From Rhizobiales bacterium Ga0077537 (lineage in GTDB: Bacteria; Pseudomonadota; Alphaproteobacteria; Rhizobiales; Hyphomicrobiaceae): DNA of 64,000 nucleotides. Location of the stretch: the NCBI GenBank assembly GCA_001464955.1, contig LNEM01000030.1:558001-622000 (forward strand), in the 5' to 3' direction. A program made the translations under genes and the position numbers. This document shows, piece by piece, positions 49,974-59,497 of the stretch (positions are counted from its first letter, which is position 1; each line of letters opens with the position of its first letter). The notes under the pieces are model-generated. The model was not told the DNA's origin, ran no database searches, and saw nothing but the letters and a program-made list of their open reading frames with translations.

Positions 49974-51416
49974 ATGGCAACGGCATTCGAGGAGGTCCTG
50001 GCCGTACGCGGGCTTTCGCCGCCGGCAGCGGGCGAAGTCGCGATCACGGGTCATGACCCGGTCCTGTCGTCGACCTTCCGCATCGGCGAGACATGCGCGG
50101 CCGTGGTGGCGGGCGTCGGCGTTGCCGTGAACGACATCTGGGAGCTGCGCACGGGCCGTCGCCAGCAGGTTGCGATTGACGTCCGTCATGCGGCGGCAGC
50201 CCTGAAGTCGACGTCCTACCTCCAGCGACCCGGCCCCGATGGTGTCTTCCGCGATGTCGTGAGCGAGGAACACGAAGCCATGCGGCGCATCACGCAGCCA
50301 TGGCCGACGAAGGACGGCCGCTTCGTCCTCCCGCATTTCGGCCTGCCGAACCTCCGCGCACGCATGCTGAAGCTCCTGGGCTGCGAGCCGCTTCCCGCCT
50401 CGGTCGCTGCTGCCGTCGCGAAGTGGAACGCGCTCGACCTCGAGCAGGCGATCGACGAGAACCGGGTCTGTGGCGGCATGGTCCGCACCAACGCCGAGTG
50501 GATGGCGACCGATCACGGCAAGGTGCTCGCCGGCAAACCCATCGTCGAGATCATCAAGATCGGCGACAGCGCCCCCGAACCGTTCCCAAACGGCGCGACG
50601 CCCGACGCGGCCCGTCCCTTGAGCGGCATCCGCGTGCTGGACCTGACCCGCATCCTCGCCGGCCCGATCGCGGCCCGCACTCTGGCCGAGCACGGCGCCG
50701 AGGTGCTGATGGTGACTGCGGAGCGCCTGCCACAAATTCCCGAACACGTCATCGACACCAGCCACGGCAAGCGGAGCTGCTTCCTCGACCTGAAGGACCC
50801 GGCCGACGCCGACCGCCTCCGCGCCCTGGTGCGTGACACCGACGTCTTCTCGCAGGGCTATCGGCCCGGCATGCTGAAGGCCCTGGGCTTCGGTCCCGAC
50901 GAGCTGGCCGCGCTGCGCCCCGGCATCGTCTGCACCTCGATCAGCTGCTACGGCCCCGACGGCCCGTTCAGCCATCGCGGCGGCTGGGAGCAGGTGGCCC
51001 AGACCGTCACCGGCATCTGCCACGACAACGACCCGTCTCGGCCGCATCTCCTGCCGGCCGCCGCCTGCGACTACACCACCGGCTATCTCGCGGCCTACGG
51101 CGTCCTCCTGGCGCTGGCGCGTCGTGCGCGCGAGGGCGGCAGCTATCACGTCCGCGTATCGCTCTGTCAGTCCGGCATGTTCATCCAGCGGCAGGGCAAG
51201 GTCTCGTTCCCGGCGGCGGACATGGACCTGTCACCTGAGGAACTCGCCGCGATCCGCATCGAGAGCCGTCCCGAGGCGGGCCCCCTCCGCCATCTTGGCC
51301 CGATCCTGCGGCTCTCTGAAACACCGCCGCGCTGGGTCCGCCCGACCCCGCGCCTCGGTGGCGATCGCCCGGAGTGGCCGGCCACGATGGCCACGCGACG
51401 GACGGCCGCCGAGTAG
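49974..51416 (+). CDS. CaiB/BaiF family (class III) CoA transferase
   Basis: A 480-residue CoA transferase that moves CoA between an acyl-CoA and a free acid. It begins with ATG 49974 after a textbook AGGAGG. The core starts around residue 215 with LSGIRVLDLTRILAGPIAARTLAEHGAEVLMV, and continues with GKRSCFLDLKDPAD, SQGYRPGMLKALG, CYGPDGPFSHRGGWEQVAQ. The first ~200 residues are an additional domain not found in the short members, so this is a two-part family III protein. Its substrate is unknown. Confidence 0.9.
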   Translation: MATAFEEVLAVRGLSPPAAGEVAITGHDPVLSSTFRIGETCAAVVAGVGVAVNDIWELRTGRRQQVAIDVRHAAAALKSTSYLQRPGPDGVFRDVVSEEHEAMRRITQPWPTKDGRFVLPHFGLPNLRARMLKLLGCEPLPASVAAAVAKWNALDLEQAIDENRVCGGMVRTNAEWMATDHGKVLAGKPIVEIIKIGDSAPEPFPNGATPDAARPLSGIRVLDLTRILAGPIAARTLAEHGAEVLMVTAERLPQIPEHVIDTSHGKRSCFLDLKDPADADRLRALVRDTDVFSQGYRPGMLKALGFGPDELAALRPGIVCTSISCYGPDGPFSHRGGWEQVAQTVTGICHDNDPSRPHLLPAAACDYTTGYLAAYGVLLALARRAREGGSYHVRVSLCQSGMFIQRQGKVSFPAADMDLSPEELAAIRIESRPEAGPLRHLGPILRLSETPPRWVRPTPRLGGDRPEWPATMATRRTAAE

Positions 51417-51517
51417 CACACCAGAACCTCGCCAGCCCCACACAAGACGTGAGCCGCGCCGCTTGAACGGCCGGCCGACCGGGACGGAACGCCACGTATG
51501 CTTCGAATTTTCCTGCC

Positions 51518-52774
51518 ATGAGCGGTCCGGCCGCGTTGGCGCCATTCCGTACGCGAAGCTACCGCTTCCAGTGGCCCGCCGATCTGCTGACGGCCTGGGC
51601 GCTGGAGATGGAGACGCTCATTCTCGGCTGGTATGTACTGGTCGAGACGGGCTCCGTCCTGTGGCTCACCGTGTTCGGCTCGCTGCAGTTCGTCGGCACG
51701 CTGGTCTCCCCCGTTCTCGGCATGATCGGCGACCGCATCGGCCTGCGCAATCTGCTCGCCATGATGCGGCTGTTCTACGCCGCCTGCGCCGCGATCCTGC
51801 TGGCGCTTGCTCTCGCTGACCGGCTGGAGCCCATGCTCGTCCTCGCCGTCGCGGCCCTCTCGGGGCTCGTCCGGCCGTCCGACATCGGCATGCGCAGTGC
51901 GCTCGTCGGCGCCACGGTGCCGCCTGCCCATCTCGTCTCGGCCATGGGCATCTCGCGGACGACGCAGGACTCGGCCCGCATCGCGGGCGCGTTGGCGGGC
52001 GCGGGCCTGATCGCGTCCTACGGCATGGCGCCGGCCTACATCGCCGTCACGACGATCTATCTCGCGGGCGCGCTGCTGACGCTCCTGGTGACGGGAGGCC
52101 GCGCGAAGCAGGCATCGGCCTCGCCCGATCAGGCCCACGTGGTCCGGCCCTCGCCATGGGCCGAGCTGACGGACGGTCTCGCCTACGTCTGGCGGACGCC
52201 TCGGCTGCTCGCGGCAATGAGCCTCGCCGCCCTGGTCAATCTGACCGCGTTTCCGCTGACGGGCGGGCTCATGCCCTACATCGCCCGCGACGTCTTCAAG
52301 CTCGATCAGTCGGGCCTCGGCGTTCTGGTCGCGAGTTTCGCATCCGGCGCGTTGATCGGCTCGCTGGCGCTGAGCGTCATCGGCGCACGCATTGCCCCGG
52401 CGCGGTTCATGATGGCGACGACGATGATCTGGTACGCGAGCCTTCTCGGCTTCGTCATGACGCCGTCGCTTCCGGTGGCGATGGCTCTGCTCGTCGTCGC
52501 CGGCTGCGCCCAGAGCCTCAGCATGGTGACACTCGCCATCATGCTCCTGCGCACCTCGGAAGAGCGCTACCGGGGCCGCATCATGGGCGTACGAATGTTG
52601 GCGATCTACACCTTGCCGTTCGGTCTTCTCATCTCGGGCGTCATGATTCCGCGCATCGGCTACACGTCGACGGCACTGATCATGGTCGCGACCGGCATCC
52701 TGCTCACCCTCTGCATCGCCGTTGCCTGGCGCGCCGACCTCATCCGTCGCGATAGCGTCGCGAACGCGTTGTGA
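51518..52774 (+). CDS. Major facilitator superfamily transporter
   Basis: A 418-residue inner-membrane protein with about 12 helices. The cytoplasmic loop between helices 2 and 3 (GMIGDRIGLRNLLAMMR) is the MFS signature A. A similar sequence follows in the second half (EERYRGRIMGVRMLAIYTLPFGLLISGV). It resembles enterobactin-exporter (EntS)-like MFS proteins, but the substrate cannot be determined. It lies 101 bp after the CoA transferase gene and 27 bp before the lyase gene. Confidence 0.9.
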   Translation: MSGPAALAPFRTRSYRFQWPADLLTAWALEMETLILGWYVLVETGSVLWLTVFGSLQFVGTLVSPVLGMIGDRIGLRNLLAMMRLFYAACAAILLALALADRLEPMLVLAVAALSGLVRPSDIGMRSALVGATVPPAHLVSAMGISRTTQDSARIAGALAGAGLIASYGMAPAYIAVTTIYLAGALLTLLVTGGRAKQASASPDQAHVVRPSPWAELTDGLAYVWRTPRLLAAMSLAALVNLTAFPLTGGLMPYIARDVFKLDQSGLGVLVASFASGALIGSLALSVIGARIAPARFMMATTMIWYASLLGFVMTPSLPVAMALLVVAGCAQSLSMVTLAIMLLRTSEERYRGRIMGVRMLAIYTLPFGLLISGVMIPRIGYTSTALIMVATGILLTLCIAVAWRADLIRRDSVANAL

Positions 52775-52801
52775 CCTCCCGCACGGACTGGAGCCGCCGC
52801 C

Positions 52802-54193
52802 ATGAGTGATGCCCTGCCGACCGCCGCCCGCTCGAACGATCCGGGCCTCCGCGCTCTCTACGCACAGGAAAGCCGCTGGCAGGCGTGGCTCGACGTCGAG
52901 GTCGCGCTCGCTCGCGCTCAGGAGGAGCTTGGGATCATCCCGGCCGGTGCCGCCGAGGCCATCGCTGGCGCGGCCCGCCTCGAACGCCTCGATCGGGCGC
53001 GCATAAACGAGGGCTTCGCGCGCACCGGCCACACGCTCGTCCCGTTGGTGTGGGAACTCGCCCGAGTCGTCGGCGAACCACACGGTGGCTGGGTGCATTG
53101 GGGCGCCACCACCCAGAACATCACGCAGACCGGCGACCTCCTGATCCTGCGGTCAGCCCATTCGGTCTACCTGCGGCAGCTCGGCGAGATCCTCGCGGCC
53201 ATGTCGGACCTCGCCGATCGCGGCGCCGAGATGATCATGCCCGGCCGCACGCATGGCCAGCACGCGGTTCCCGCCACATTCGGCTACAAGGTCGCCGTCT
53301 GGATCGACGAGATCGCCCGCCACGTCGAACGGCTGGAACAAGCGCGGCCTCGCCTCTTCGTCGCCATGCTCGGCGGCGGCGCCGGCACGTTCGCGTCGCT
53401 GGGCGAGCTGGGTCCGCCGGTGCAGGCGGGTATCGCCCGCCATCTCGACTTCGGCACCATGGCCGTGCCGTCTCGCGCCCTCGGCGACCATCTGGCCGAG
53501 AACATCTGCCTGCTCGGCATGATGGCGGCGACTTGCGGCAAGATCGGCCGCGAGATCTACACGCTCATGAAAACCGAGTTTGGCGAGGTCGAGGAGCCTG
53601 TCCCGCCCGGCACCGTCGGCTCGTCGACCATGCCCCAGAAGCGCAACCCGAAGCTCTGCCAGGACGTGATCGCGCTGGCGGCCGACGTCCGCATGCAGGT
53701 GCCACTGGCCCTCGAAGCCATGCAGACCGAGCACGAAGCCGATCGCACCACGACCCTGATGATGGACGCCGCCGAGGCGCGCGCCGCCATCGCCATGGGC
53801 GACGCGCTGGCCCGTCTGACGGTCATTCTCGAAGGCCTCCGCCTCGATCCGGACCGCATGCGCGCCAATCTCCAGCTCGGTGGCGGGCTCATCATGGCCG
53901 AGGCGGTGATGCTGCAACTCGGCCAGGCGCTGGGCCGCCAGCACGCGCATGACATCGTCTACGACGCGGCGCAGGCGGCCTTTGAGCAGCGCCGCGATTT
54001 CTCGGCCCTTCTGGCAGCCGACCCGCGCGTCACCGCCCATCTCGACGCGGCTGCCATTGCCCGTTTGCTCGACCCCACGGCCTACACGGGTCTCTGTGCC
54101 ACCATGGCGCGGGATGGAGCAGCGCGTGCCCGCGCCCTCGCCGGCAGTCTCAAGCCTGAAGCCGGTTCGGTGGGCCGGACCATGCTGGCCTGA
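52802..54193 (+). CDS. Adenylosuccinate lyase/3-carboxymuconate cycloisomerase family protein
   Basis: A 463-residue fumarase/aspartase superfamily enzyme. The active-site loop GSSTMPQKRNPKLCQDVIALAAD (signature GSxxMxxKxNP) is near residue 278, and GRTHGQHAVPATFGYKVAVWIDE and HWGATTQNITQTGD near residues 100-155 complete the site. The catabolic neighbourhood points to a PcaB-like cycloisomerase or another substrate, rather than purine synthesis. Specificity is open. Confidence 0.85.
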   Translation: MSDALPTAARSNDPGLRALYAQESRWQAWLDVEVALARAQEELGIIPAGAAEAIAGAARLERLDRARINEGFARTGHTLVPLVWELARVVGEPHGGWVHWGATTQNITQTGDLLILRSAHSVYLRQLGEILAAMSDLADRGAEMIMPGRTHGQHAVPATFGYKVAVWIDEIARHVERLEQARPRLFVAMLGGGAGTFASLGELGPPVQAGIARHLDFGTMAVPSRALGDHLAENICLLGMMAATCGKIGREIYTLMKTEFGEVEEPVPPGTVGSSTMPQKRNPKLCQDVIALAADVRMQVPLALEAMQTEHEADRTTTLMMDAAEARAAIAMGDALARLTVILEGLRLDPDRMRANLQLGGGLIMAEAVMLQLGQALGRQHAHDIVYDAAQAAFEQRRDFSALLAADPRVTAHLDAAAIARLLDPTAYTGLCATMARDGAARARALAGSLKPEAGSVGRTMLA

Positions 54194-54296
54194 TACGCGA
54201 TCTTATCCCCACGCCTCACGCCTGACGTACTCTCCACGGATCCGACACTGGCCGCCGCCCGTTGCCCCCCTGTCGAGATCCAGCTGGAGGCGTGAG

Positions 54297-54887
54297 ATGC
54301 AAGACCGTCGTGTGATCCTGTGGTTGCTCGTCTCGCTGTGCCTCGGCACGCTCGCTATGGTCATCGCCGCTCCTGCCGCTCGCGCGACGGACCTTCCCGA
54401 GGCGGCCCTCTGGCAGGCCCTGCGCGACCGGACGGCCTTCGCCATCATGCGCCATGCGCTGGCTCCCGGTGGTGGCGACCCGCCCGGCCATCGCATCGGG
54501 GACTGCTCCACGCAGCGCAATCTCTCGCCGGACGGCCGCGCGCAGGCGCGCACCATCGGGGATCGCTTCCGGGCGGCCGGCATCTCGAATGCGCGGGTGC
54601 TGTCGAGCCAGTGGTGCCGCTGCCGCGATACGGCGACGGAGCTACGCCTTGGTACCGTCGAGGACCTTCCGGCGCTGAACTCGTTCTTCGGCAAGTCGGA
54701 CCGCGGCCCCGGCCAGACCAAGGCACTCCGCGACTGGCTGGCCTCGGCGCCGATGGACAAGCCCCTCGTCCTCGTCACGCATCAGGTCAACATCTCGGCC
54801 TTGACCCGCGAGACGACATCCTCCGGCGAGATCGTGGTCGTCCGCCGGCAGCCGGATGGCGCGATGCAGGTCCTCGGCTCGCTCTGA
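54297..54887 (+). CDS. Exported histidine phosphatase family protein
   Basis: A 196-residue phosphatase from ATG 54297 (CTGGAGGCGTGAG upstream). Residues 1-31 are a signal peptide (ILWLLVSLCLGTLAMVIAAPAARA). Catalytic elements are visible: AFAIMRHALAPGG (phospho-His at the RH position), the second Arg/His near VLSSQWCRCRDTATEL and the later His in VLVTHQVNISALT. It is probably periplasmic, with unknown substrate. It converges with meaA (9 bp between stops). Confidence 0.88.
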   Translation: MQDRRVILWLLVSLCLGTLAMVIAAPAARATDLPEAALWQALRDRTAFAIMRHALAPGGGDPPGHRIGDCSTQRNLSPDGRAQARTIGDRFRAAGISNARVLSSQWCRCRDTATELRLGTVEDLPALNSFFGKSDRGPGQTKALRDWLASAPMDKPLVLVTHQVNISALTRETTSSGEIVVVRRQPDGAMQVLGSL

Positions 54888-54896
54888 TGCGGGCCG

Positions 54897-56876
54897 CTAG
54901 GCCGCCTTCCGCGATTGCCCTTCGACCAGCCGCACGATGTCGCCCATGATGGCGTTGAGTTCGTAGTCCTTCGGCGTATAGACGGCGGCCACGCCGAAGC
55001 CCTTGAGGGTCGCGGCGTCGGCGGGCGGAATGATGCCGCCGACCACGACCGGCACGTCGTCGAGCCCCTCGGCGCGCATCCGTTCCATCACATCGCGGAC
55101 GAGCGGCACGTGGCTTCCCGAAAGGATCGACAGCCCGACGACGTGCACGCCCTCGTCGAGCGCCGCCCGGACGATCTGCGACGGCGTAAGCCGGATACCC
55201 TCGTAGACGACCTCCATGCCGCAGTCCCGCGCCCGGACAGCGATCTGCTCGGCCCCGTTCGAGTGCCCGTCGAGACCCGGCTTGCCGACGAGCAGCTTGA
55301 CCCGCCGCCCGAGCAGCTCCGACACGTCCTCGACACGCTTGCGCACGTCGACGAGCCCATCGCCCGCCGAGCTGCGGGCCTGCCCGACGCCGGTCGGCGC
55401 GCGATACTCCCCGAAGATCCGGCGCAGCGTCGCTCCCCATTCTCCCGTCGTCACGCCGGCCTTGGCGCACGCGATGGATGGCTCCATCACGTTGCGGCCC
55501 TCCTTGGCGGCGCTTTCCAGATCCGCCAGCGCGGTCGCGACGGCTTTTGCGTCACGGTTGGCCCGCCACGCCAGCAGGCTCTGGATCGCCTCGGCCTCGA
55601 CCCCTTCGTCGACCGTCAGGATCGACCCGTCACCGGTCGAGAGTGGCGACGGCTCGGTTTCCGTCCACCGATTGACGCCGACCACGATCTGCTCGCCGGT
55701 TTCGATTCTGCGCAGCCGCTCCGTGTTGGACTCGACCAGCCGCCGCTTCATGTAATCGATCGCGGCCACGGCGCCGCCCATGGCGTCGATCCGCGCCAGC
55801 TCCGACTTGGCCTCTTCTTTCAGTGCCGCGACCTTCGCCGCGATCGCCTTCGAGCCGTCGAAGATGTCCGGATACTCGAGCAGATCCGTCTCGTAGGCGA
55901 GGACCTGCTGCAGGCGGAGCGACCATTGCTGATCCCACGGCCGCGGCAGCCCGAGGGCCTCGTTCCAGGCCGGAAGCTGTACGGCGCGGGCGCGCGCACC
56001 CTTGGAGAGCGTCACCGCCAGCGTCTCGAGCAGGATGCGATAGACGTTGTTCTCCGCCTGCTGCTCCGTCAGCCCCAGCGAATTGACCTGCACGCCATAG
56101 CGGAAGCGGCGCAGCTTCGCGTCGCTGACGCCATAGCGCGTCGCACACAGCTCGTCCCAGAGCTCCGTGAAGGCCCGCATCTTGCAGATTTCGGTGACGA
56201 ACTTGAGCCCGGCGTTGACGAAGAACGAGATGCGCCCGACGACCTGCGGAAACTCCTCGGCCGAGACTTCGCCGGAGGCTTTGACCGTATCGAGCACGGC
56301 CAGCGCCGTCGCCAGCGCGAACGCGAGTTCCTGCACCGGCGTCGCTCCGGCCTCCTGCAGGTGATACGAGCAGACGTTCGTCGGGTTCCACTTCCGCGTC
56401 TCGCGGCACGAGAACACGATCGTGTCCTTGATCAGCCTGAGTGACGGCTCGGGCGGAAACACATAGGTCCCGCGCGACAGGTACTCCTTGATGATGTCGT
56501 TCTGGATCGTGCCCGTCAGCTTGCCGCGCGACACGCCTTGCTCGTCTGCGACCGCGACGTAGAGCGCCAGCAGCCACGCCGCCGTGGCGTTGATCGTCAT
56601 CGACGTGTTCATCCGGTCGAGCGGGATGCCGTCGAGCAGCGTCCGCATGTCGCCGACATGCGCCACCGGCACGCCGACCTTGCCCACTTCGCCGCGTGCA
56701 AGGACGTGATCGGGATCGTATCCGGTCTGGGTCGGCAGGTCGAAGGCGATCGACAGGCCCGTCTGCCCTTTGGCCAGGTTGGTCCGATAGAGCGCGTTCG
56801 ACTTCGCCGCCGTCGAGTGCCCTGAATACGTTCGGAAAATCCACGGCTCGTCGCGCTTTGGTGCGGTGTCTGTCAT
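54897..56876 (-). CDS. meaA: Methylmalonyl/ethylmalonyl-CoA mutase-type protein MeaA
   Basis: A 659-residue coenzyme-B12 mutase. In the ethylmalonyl-CoA pathway (2R)-ethylmalonyl-CoA is rearranged to (2S)-methylsuccinyl-CoA. The substrate barrel (FRTYSGHSTAAKSNALYRTNLAKGQTGLSIAFDLPTQTGYDPDHVLARGEVGKVG...) is at the N-terminus, and the B12 domain with KPGLDGHSNGAEQIAVRARD (D-x-H-x-x-G) and GLSILSGSH is at the C-terminus. It lies divergently beside ccr, the usual pathway partner, with a 279-bp control region between starts. That pairing supports the ethylmalonyl over the methylmalonyl assignment. Confidence 0.92.
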   Translation of the reverse strand: MTDTAPKRDEPWIFRTYSGHSTAAKSNALYRTNLAKGQTGLSIAFDLPTQTGYDPDHVLARGEVGKVGVPVAHVGDMRTLLDGIPLDRMNTSMTINATAAWLLALYVAVADEQGVSRGKLTGTIQNDIIKEYLSRGTYVFPPEPSLRLIKDTIVFSCRETRKWNPTNVCSYHLQEAGATPVQELAFALATALAVLDTVKASGEVSAEEFPQVVGRISFFVNAGLKFVTEICKMRAFTELWDELCATRYGVSDAKLRRFRYGVQVNSLGLTEQQAENNVYRILLETLAVTLSKGARARAVQLPAWNEALGLPRPWDQQWSLRLQQVLAYETDLLEYPDIFDGSKAIAAKVAALKEEAKSELARIDAMGGAVAAIDYMKRRLVESNTERLRRIETGEQIVVGVNRWTETEPSPLSTGDGSILTVDEGVEAEAIQSLLAWRANRDAKAVATALADLESAAKEGRNVMEPSIACAKAGVTTGEWGATLRRIFGEYRAPTGVGQARSSAGDGLVDVRKRVEDVSELLGRRVKLLVGKPGLDGHSNGAEQIAVRARDCGMEVVYEGIRLTPSQIVRAALDEGVHVVGLSILSGSHVPLVRDVMERMRAEGLDDVPVVVGGIIPPADAATLKGFGVAAVYTPKDYELNAIMGDIVRLVEGQSRKAA

Positions 56877-57071
56877 CGCCTGCGCTCCAATTTGGGAACC
56901 CCTACGGGCCGGCCTATGCTGCGGCGCAGTATGCGATGTTTGCTGACGAGCGACAATCGTCTCCCGGTCGCCGGTGCCGAAAGCGACAATTCGACCGCCG
57001 ACCTCGCGCGCGCGCCTGCCCGCCCGCGATGCGCAGGGCGTCTCCGCGGCACTGGATCAGCGTCCGGGCAC

Positions 57072-57113
57072 GACATTGCGCGGACAACGTACCGTCTTGT
57101 GCGACGCAATGTC
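57072..57113. promoter_or_regulatory. Inverted repeat between meaA and ccr, candidate operator
   Basis: GACATTGCG (57072-57080) and CGCAATGTC (57105-57113) are a perfect 9-bp inverted repeat; the arms' centres are 33 bp apart, about three turns of DNA. It lies in the shared region, 43 bp upstream of ccr, suited to a dimeric or tetrameric regulator of both genes. The regulator is unknown. Confidence 0.5.
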
Positions 57114-57155
57114 TTGTGATGCAGTGCGATAAAAGTTGTGCCCGGGAGATGGCCC

Positions 57156-58469
57156 ATGTCCAACACGTCGGCGACTGCGAAATCGGATGCGCCTGCTGCT
57201 GCCCAAGGACCTCTGAAGGACCTCTACGAGATCGGCGAGATCCCGCCCCTCGGTCATGTGCCCTCGAAGATGTATGCGTGGGCGATCCGCGCCGAGCGTC
57301 ACGGCGAGCCGGATACCGCGATGCAGGTCGAGGTCGTGCCCACCTGGAAGCTCGACAGCCACGATGTGCTCGTTCTCGTGATGGCGGCCGGCGTCAACTA
57401 CAACGGCGTCTGGGCTGCGCTCGGCACGCCGATCTCGCCGATCCGCGACGTCCACAAGCAGCCCTACCATGTTGCCGGTTCTGACGCCTCGGGCATCGTG
57501 TGGGCCGTCGGCTCCAAGGTGAAGCGGTGGAAGGTCGGCGACGAGGTCGTCATCCATTGCAACCAGGACGACGGCGACGACGAGGAGTGCAACGGCGGCG
57601 ATCCGATGTTCTCGCCGTCCCAGCGCATCTGGGGCTACGAGACGCCGGATGGGTCCTTCGCCCAGTTCTGCCGGGTGCAGGACCGCCAGCTCATGACGCG
57701 GCCCAGGCATCTGACCTGGGAAGAGGCGGCCTGTTACACGTTGACCCTCGCCACCGCCTACCGGATGCTCTTTGGTCACAAGGGCCATGAGATGCAGCCG
57801 GGCGATAACGTTCTGGTGTGGGGCGCTTCGGGTGGCCTCGGCTCGTTTGCCGTCCAGCTCTGCGCCACCTCCGGCGCCAATGCCATCGGCGTCGTGTCCG
57901 AGGACGACAAGATCGACTTCGTGAAGCAGCTCGGCGCGCGCGGCGTCATCAACCGCAAGAAATTCAACTGCTGGGGTCAGTTGCCGAAGGTCGGCTCGCC
58001 CGAGTACCAGACCTGGCTCGGCGAGATGCGCAAGTTCGGCAAGGCGATCTGGGACATCTCCGGCAAGGGCGTCAACCCGGACATCGTCTTCGAGCACCCC
58101 GGCGAATCGACGTTCCCGGTCTCGGTGCAGGTCGTGAAGCGCGGCGGCATGGTCGTGATCTGCGCCGGCACCACCGGCTACAATCTCACGATGGACGCTC
58201 GTTACCTCTGGATGCACCAGAAGCGCGTACAGGGCTCCCACTTCGCCAACCTGAAGCAGGCCTCCGCCGCCAACAAGCTGGTGGTCGATCGCCGTATCGA
58301 TCCGTGCATGTCCGAAGTCTTCGGGTGGGACCAGATCCCGAAGGCGCACATGACGATGATGAAGAACCAGCACAAGCCGGGCAACATGGCCGTGCTCGTC
58401 AGTGCCCCCACCACGGGCCTGCGCACCTATGAGGATGTCCTCGAGCTGTCCAAGGCGCGGTTCGGGTGA
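57156..58469 (+). CDS. ccr: Crotonyl-CoA carboxylase/reductase
   Basis: Ccr reductively carboxylates crotonyl-CoA with CO2 and NADPH to (2S)-ethylmalonyl-CoA, the key reaction of the ethylmalonyl-CoA pathway. The 437-residue protein is of the medium-chain dehydrogenase type: VMAAGVNYNGVWAALGTPIS, GSDASGIVWAVGSKVKRWKVGDEVVIHC, the cofactor motif VWGASGGLGSFAVQL and the late IPKAHMTMMKNQHKPGNMAVLV. GGGAGATG precedes ATG 57156; the ATG 18 bp earlier is less likely. It is transcribed away from meaA. Confidence 0.95.
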   Translation: MSNTSATAKSDAPAAAQGPLKDLYEIGEIPPLGHVPSKMYAWAIRAERHGEPDTAMQVEVVPTWKLDSHDVLVLVMAAGVNYNGVWAALGTPISPIRDVHKQPYHVAGSDASGIVWAVGSKVKRWKVGDEVVIHCNQDDGDDEECNGGDPMFSPSQRIWGYETPDGSFAQFCRVQDRQLMTRPRHLTWEEAACYTLTLATAYRMLFGHKGHEMQPGDNVLVWGASGGLGSFAVQLCATSGANAIGVVSEDDKIDFVKQLGARGVINRKKFNCWGQLPKVGSPEYQTWLGEMRKFGKAIWDISGKGVNPDIVFEHPGESTFPVSVQVVKRGGMVVICAGTTGYNLTMDARYLWMHQKRVQGSHFANLKQASAANKLVVDRRIDPCMSEVFGWDQIPKAHMTMMKNQHKPGNMAVLVSAPTTGLRTYEDVLELSKARFG

Positions 58470-58530
58470 GCCGACGCCCAAACGAGGGGCGCCGCGGCTG
58501 TCGCCGCGCGCCGCTGGCCGAGCTTTTCGA

Positions 58531-59379
58531 TCACGCCCCTGGCTTGCCGCCCGGCCACACCGGGGCCTGGGCCAGTTGCGGCCAGCCGGCAGGCGCCTCG
58601 GCGGCCTTCCGGTTGTCGTCGACGGAGCGGTCGGATTTCCATTCGGCCGCTACGTAGCGGCGTCCGGTGACGCCCGTGCCCTCCTCGGAGCAGAGCCACA
58701 CGATCGGCCCGCACATGGCCGACGGCGGGATGAGGTCGGAGCGCTTGAGGCCCGACGCCTCCGGCACCATGGCAGTATCGGCTGGCCCGCCCGGCACCAC
58801 GACGTTGACCGTGATGCCGTCCGCCTCGAATTCCTGCGCGTGGCCGGCCGACATGCTCTCCAGCGCGGCCTTCGAAGGTCCATAGGGATGGAAACGCCCG
58901 CGCAGCATCGTGAACATGCTGGTCGTCACGTTGATGATCCGCCCGAACCGGCGCGCCTTCATGCCGGGTACCACGGCCCGCGTCAGGTACCACGCGCCGT
59001 TGACGTTCACGCGGAACATCTGGTCCCAAACGTCCGGCCGGATCTCCTCGATCCCGACGAGATTGGAGAAGTGATCGTCCCGGATCAGGCCCATCCCGAG
59101 CGCGCCGTTGTTGATCAGGATGTCGATCCGGCCAAAGGCCGAGAGCGTGTCGGCGACGGCCGTTTCGCAGGCCTTCTGCACCGAGATGTCGAGTTCGATC
59201 GTGGAGAGCGCGTTGGTCGCGGCTTTGCGCCGCTCGACGAGCGCCGCGAGCCCCGCCCGGTTGATGTCGGCCGCCATCACCTTGGCGCCGGCATCGAGAA
59301 GACCGGCGATGATGGCGTCGCCGAGGCCGCCGGCCCCGCCGGTGACGAGGGCAACGCGTCCGTCGAGAGGCTTCGTCAT
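58531..59379 (-). CDS. SDR family oxidoreductase
   Basis: A 282-residue short-chain dehydrogenase. The nucleotide motif VALVTGGAGGLGDAI, the stabilising NNGA, the catalytic YGPSK (Tyr and Lys) with preceding Ser in TTSMF, and PGGPADTAM are as expected. The last ~35 residues (Pro/Trp-rich, after GVTGRRYVAAEWKS) are an unusual extension. Substrate unknown, in the catabolic neighbourhood of the alpha/beta hydrolase gene on the same strand. Confidence 0.9.
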   Translation of the reverse strand: MTKPLDGRVALVTGGAGGLGDAIIAGLLDAGAKVMAADINRAGLAALVERRKAATNALSTIELDISVQKACETAVADTLSAFGRIDILINNGALGMGLIRDDHFSNLVGIEEIRPDVWDQMFRVNVNGAWYLTRAVVPGMKARRFGRIINVTTSMFTMLRGRFHPYGPSKAALESMSAGHAQEFEADGITVNVVVPGGPADTAMVPEASGLKRSDLIPPSAMCGPIVWLCSEEGTGVTGRRYVAAEWKSDRSVDDNRKAAEAPAGWPQLAQAPVWPGGKPGA

Positions 59380-59497
59380 GGGATGGCTCGCTCGGTTGGG
59401 GTGAGGCCTGTGCAGAGACTACGGTTGCGCCTCCGGCCCCGCTTGTCCAGTCGTGGCGCGCCGCCGGTAGCCCGCTCGCGCCCGGCGCGATCCTCGC

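Noticed and set aside
51167-53098. 643-codon minus-strand frame
   Set aside because: Complement of the MFS transporter gene and part of the lyase gene; His/Arg/Asp-rich shadow.
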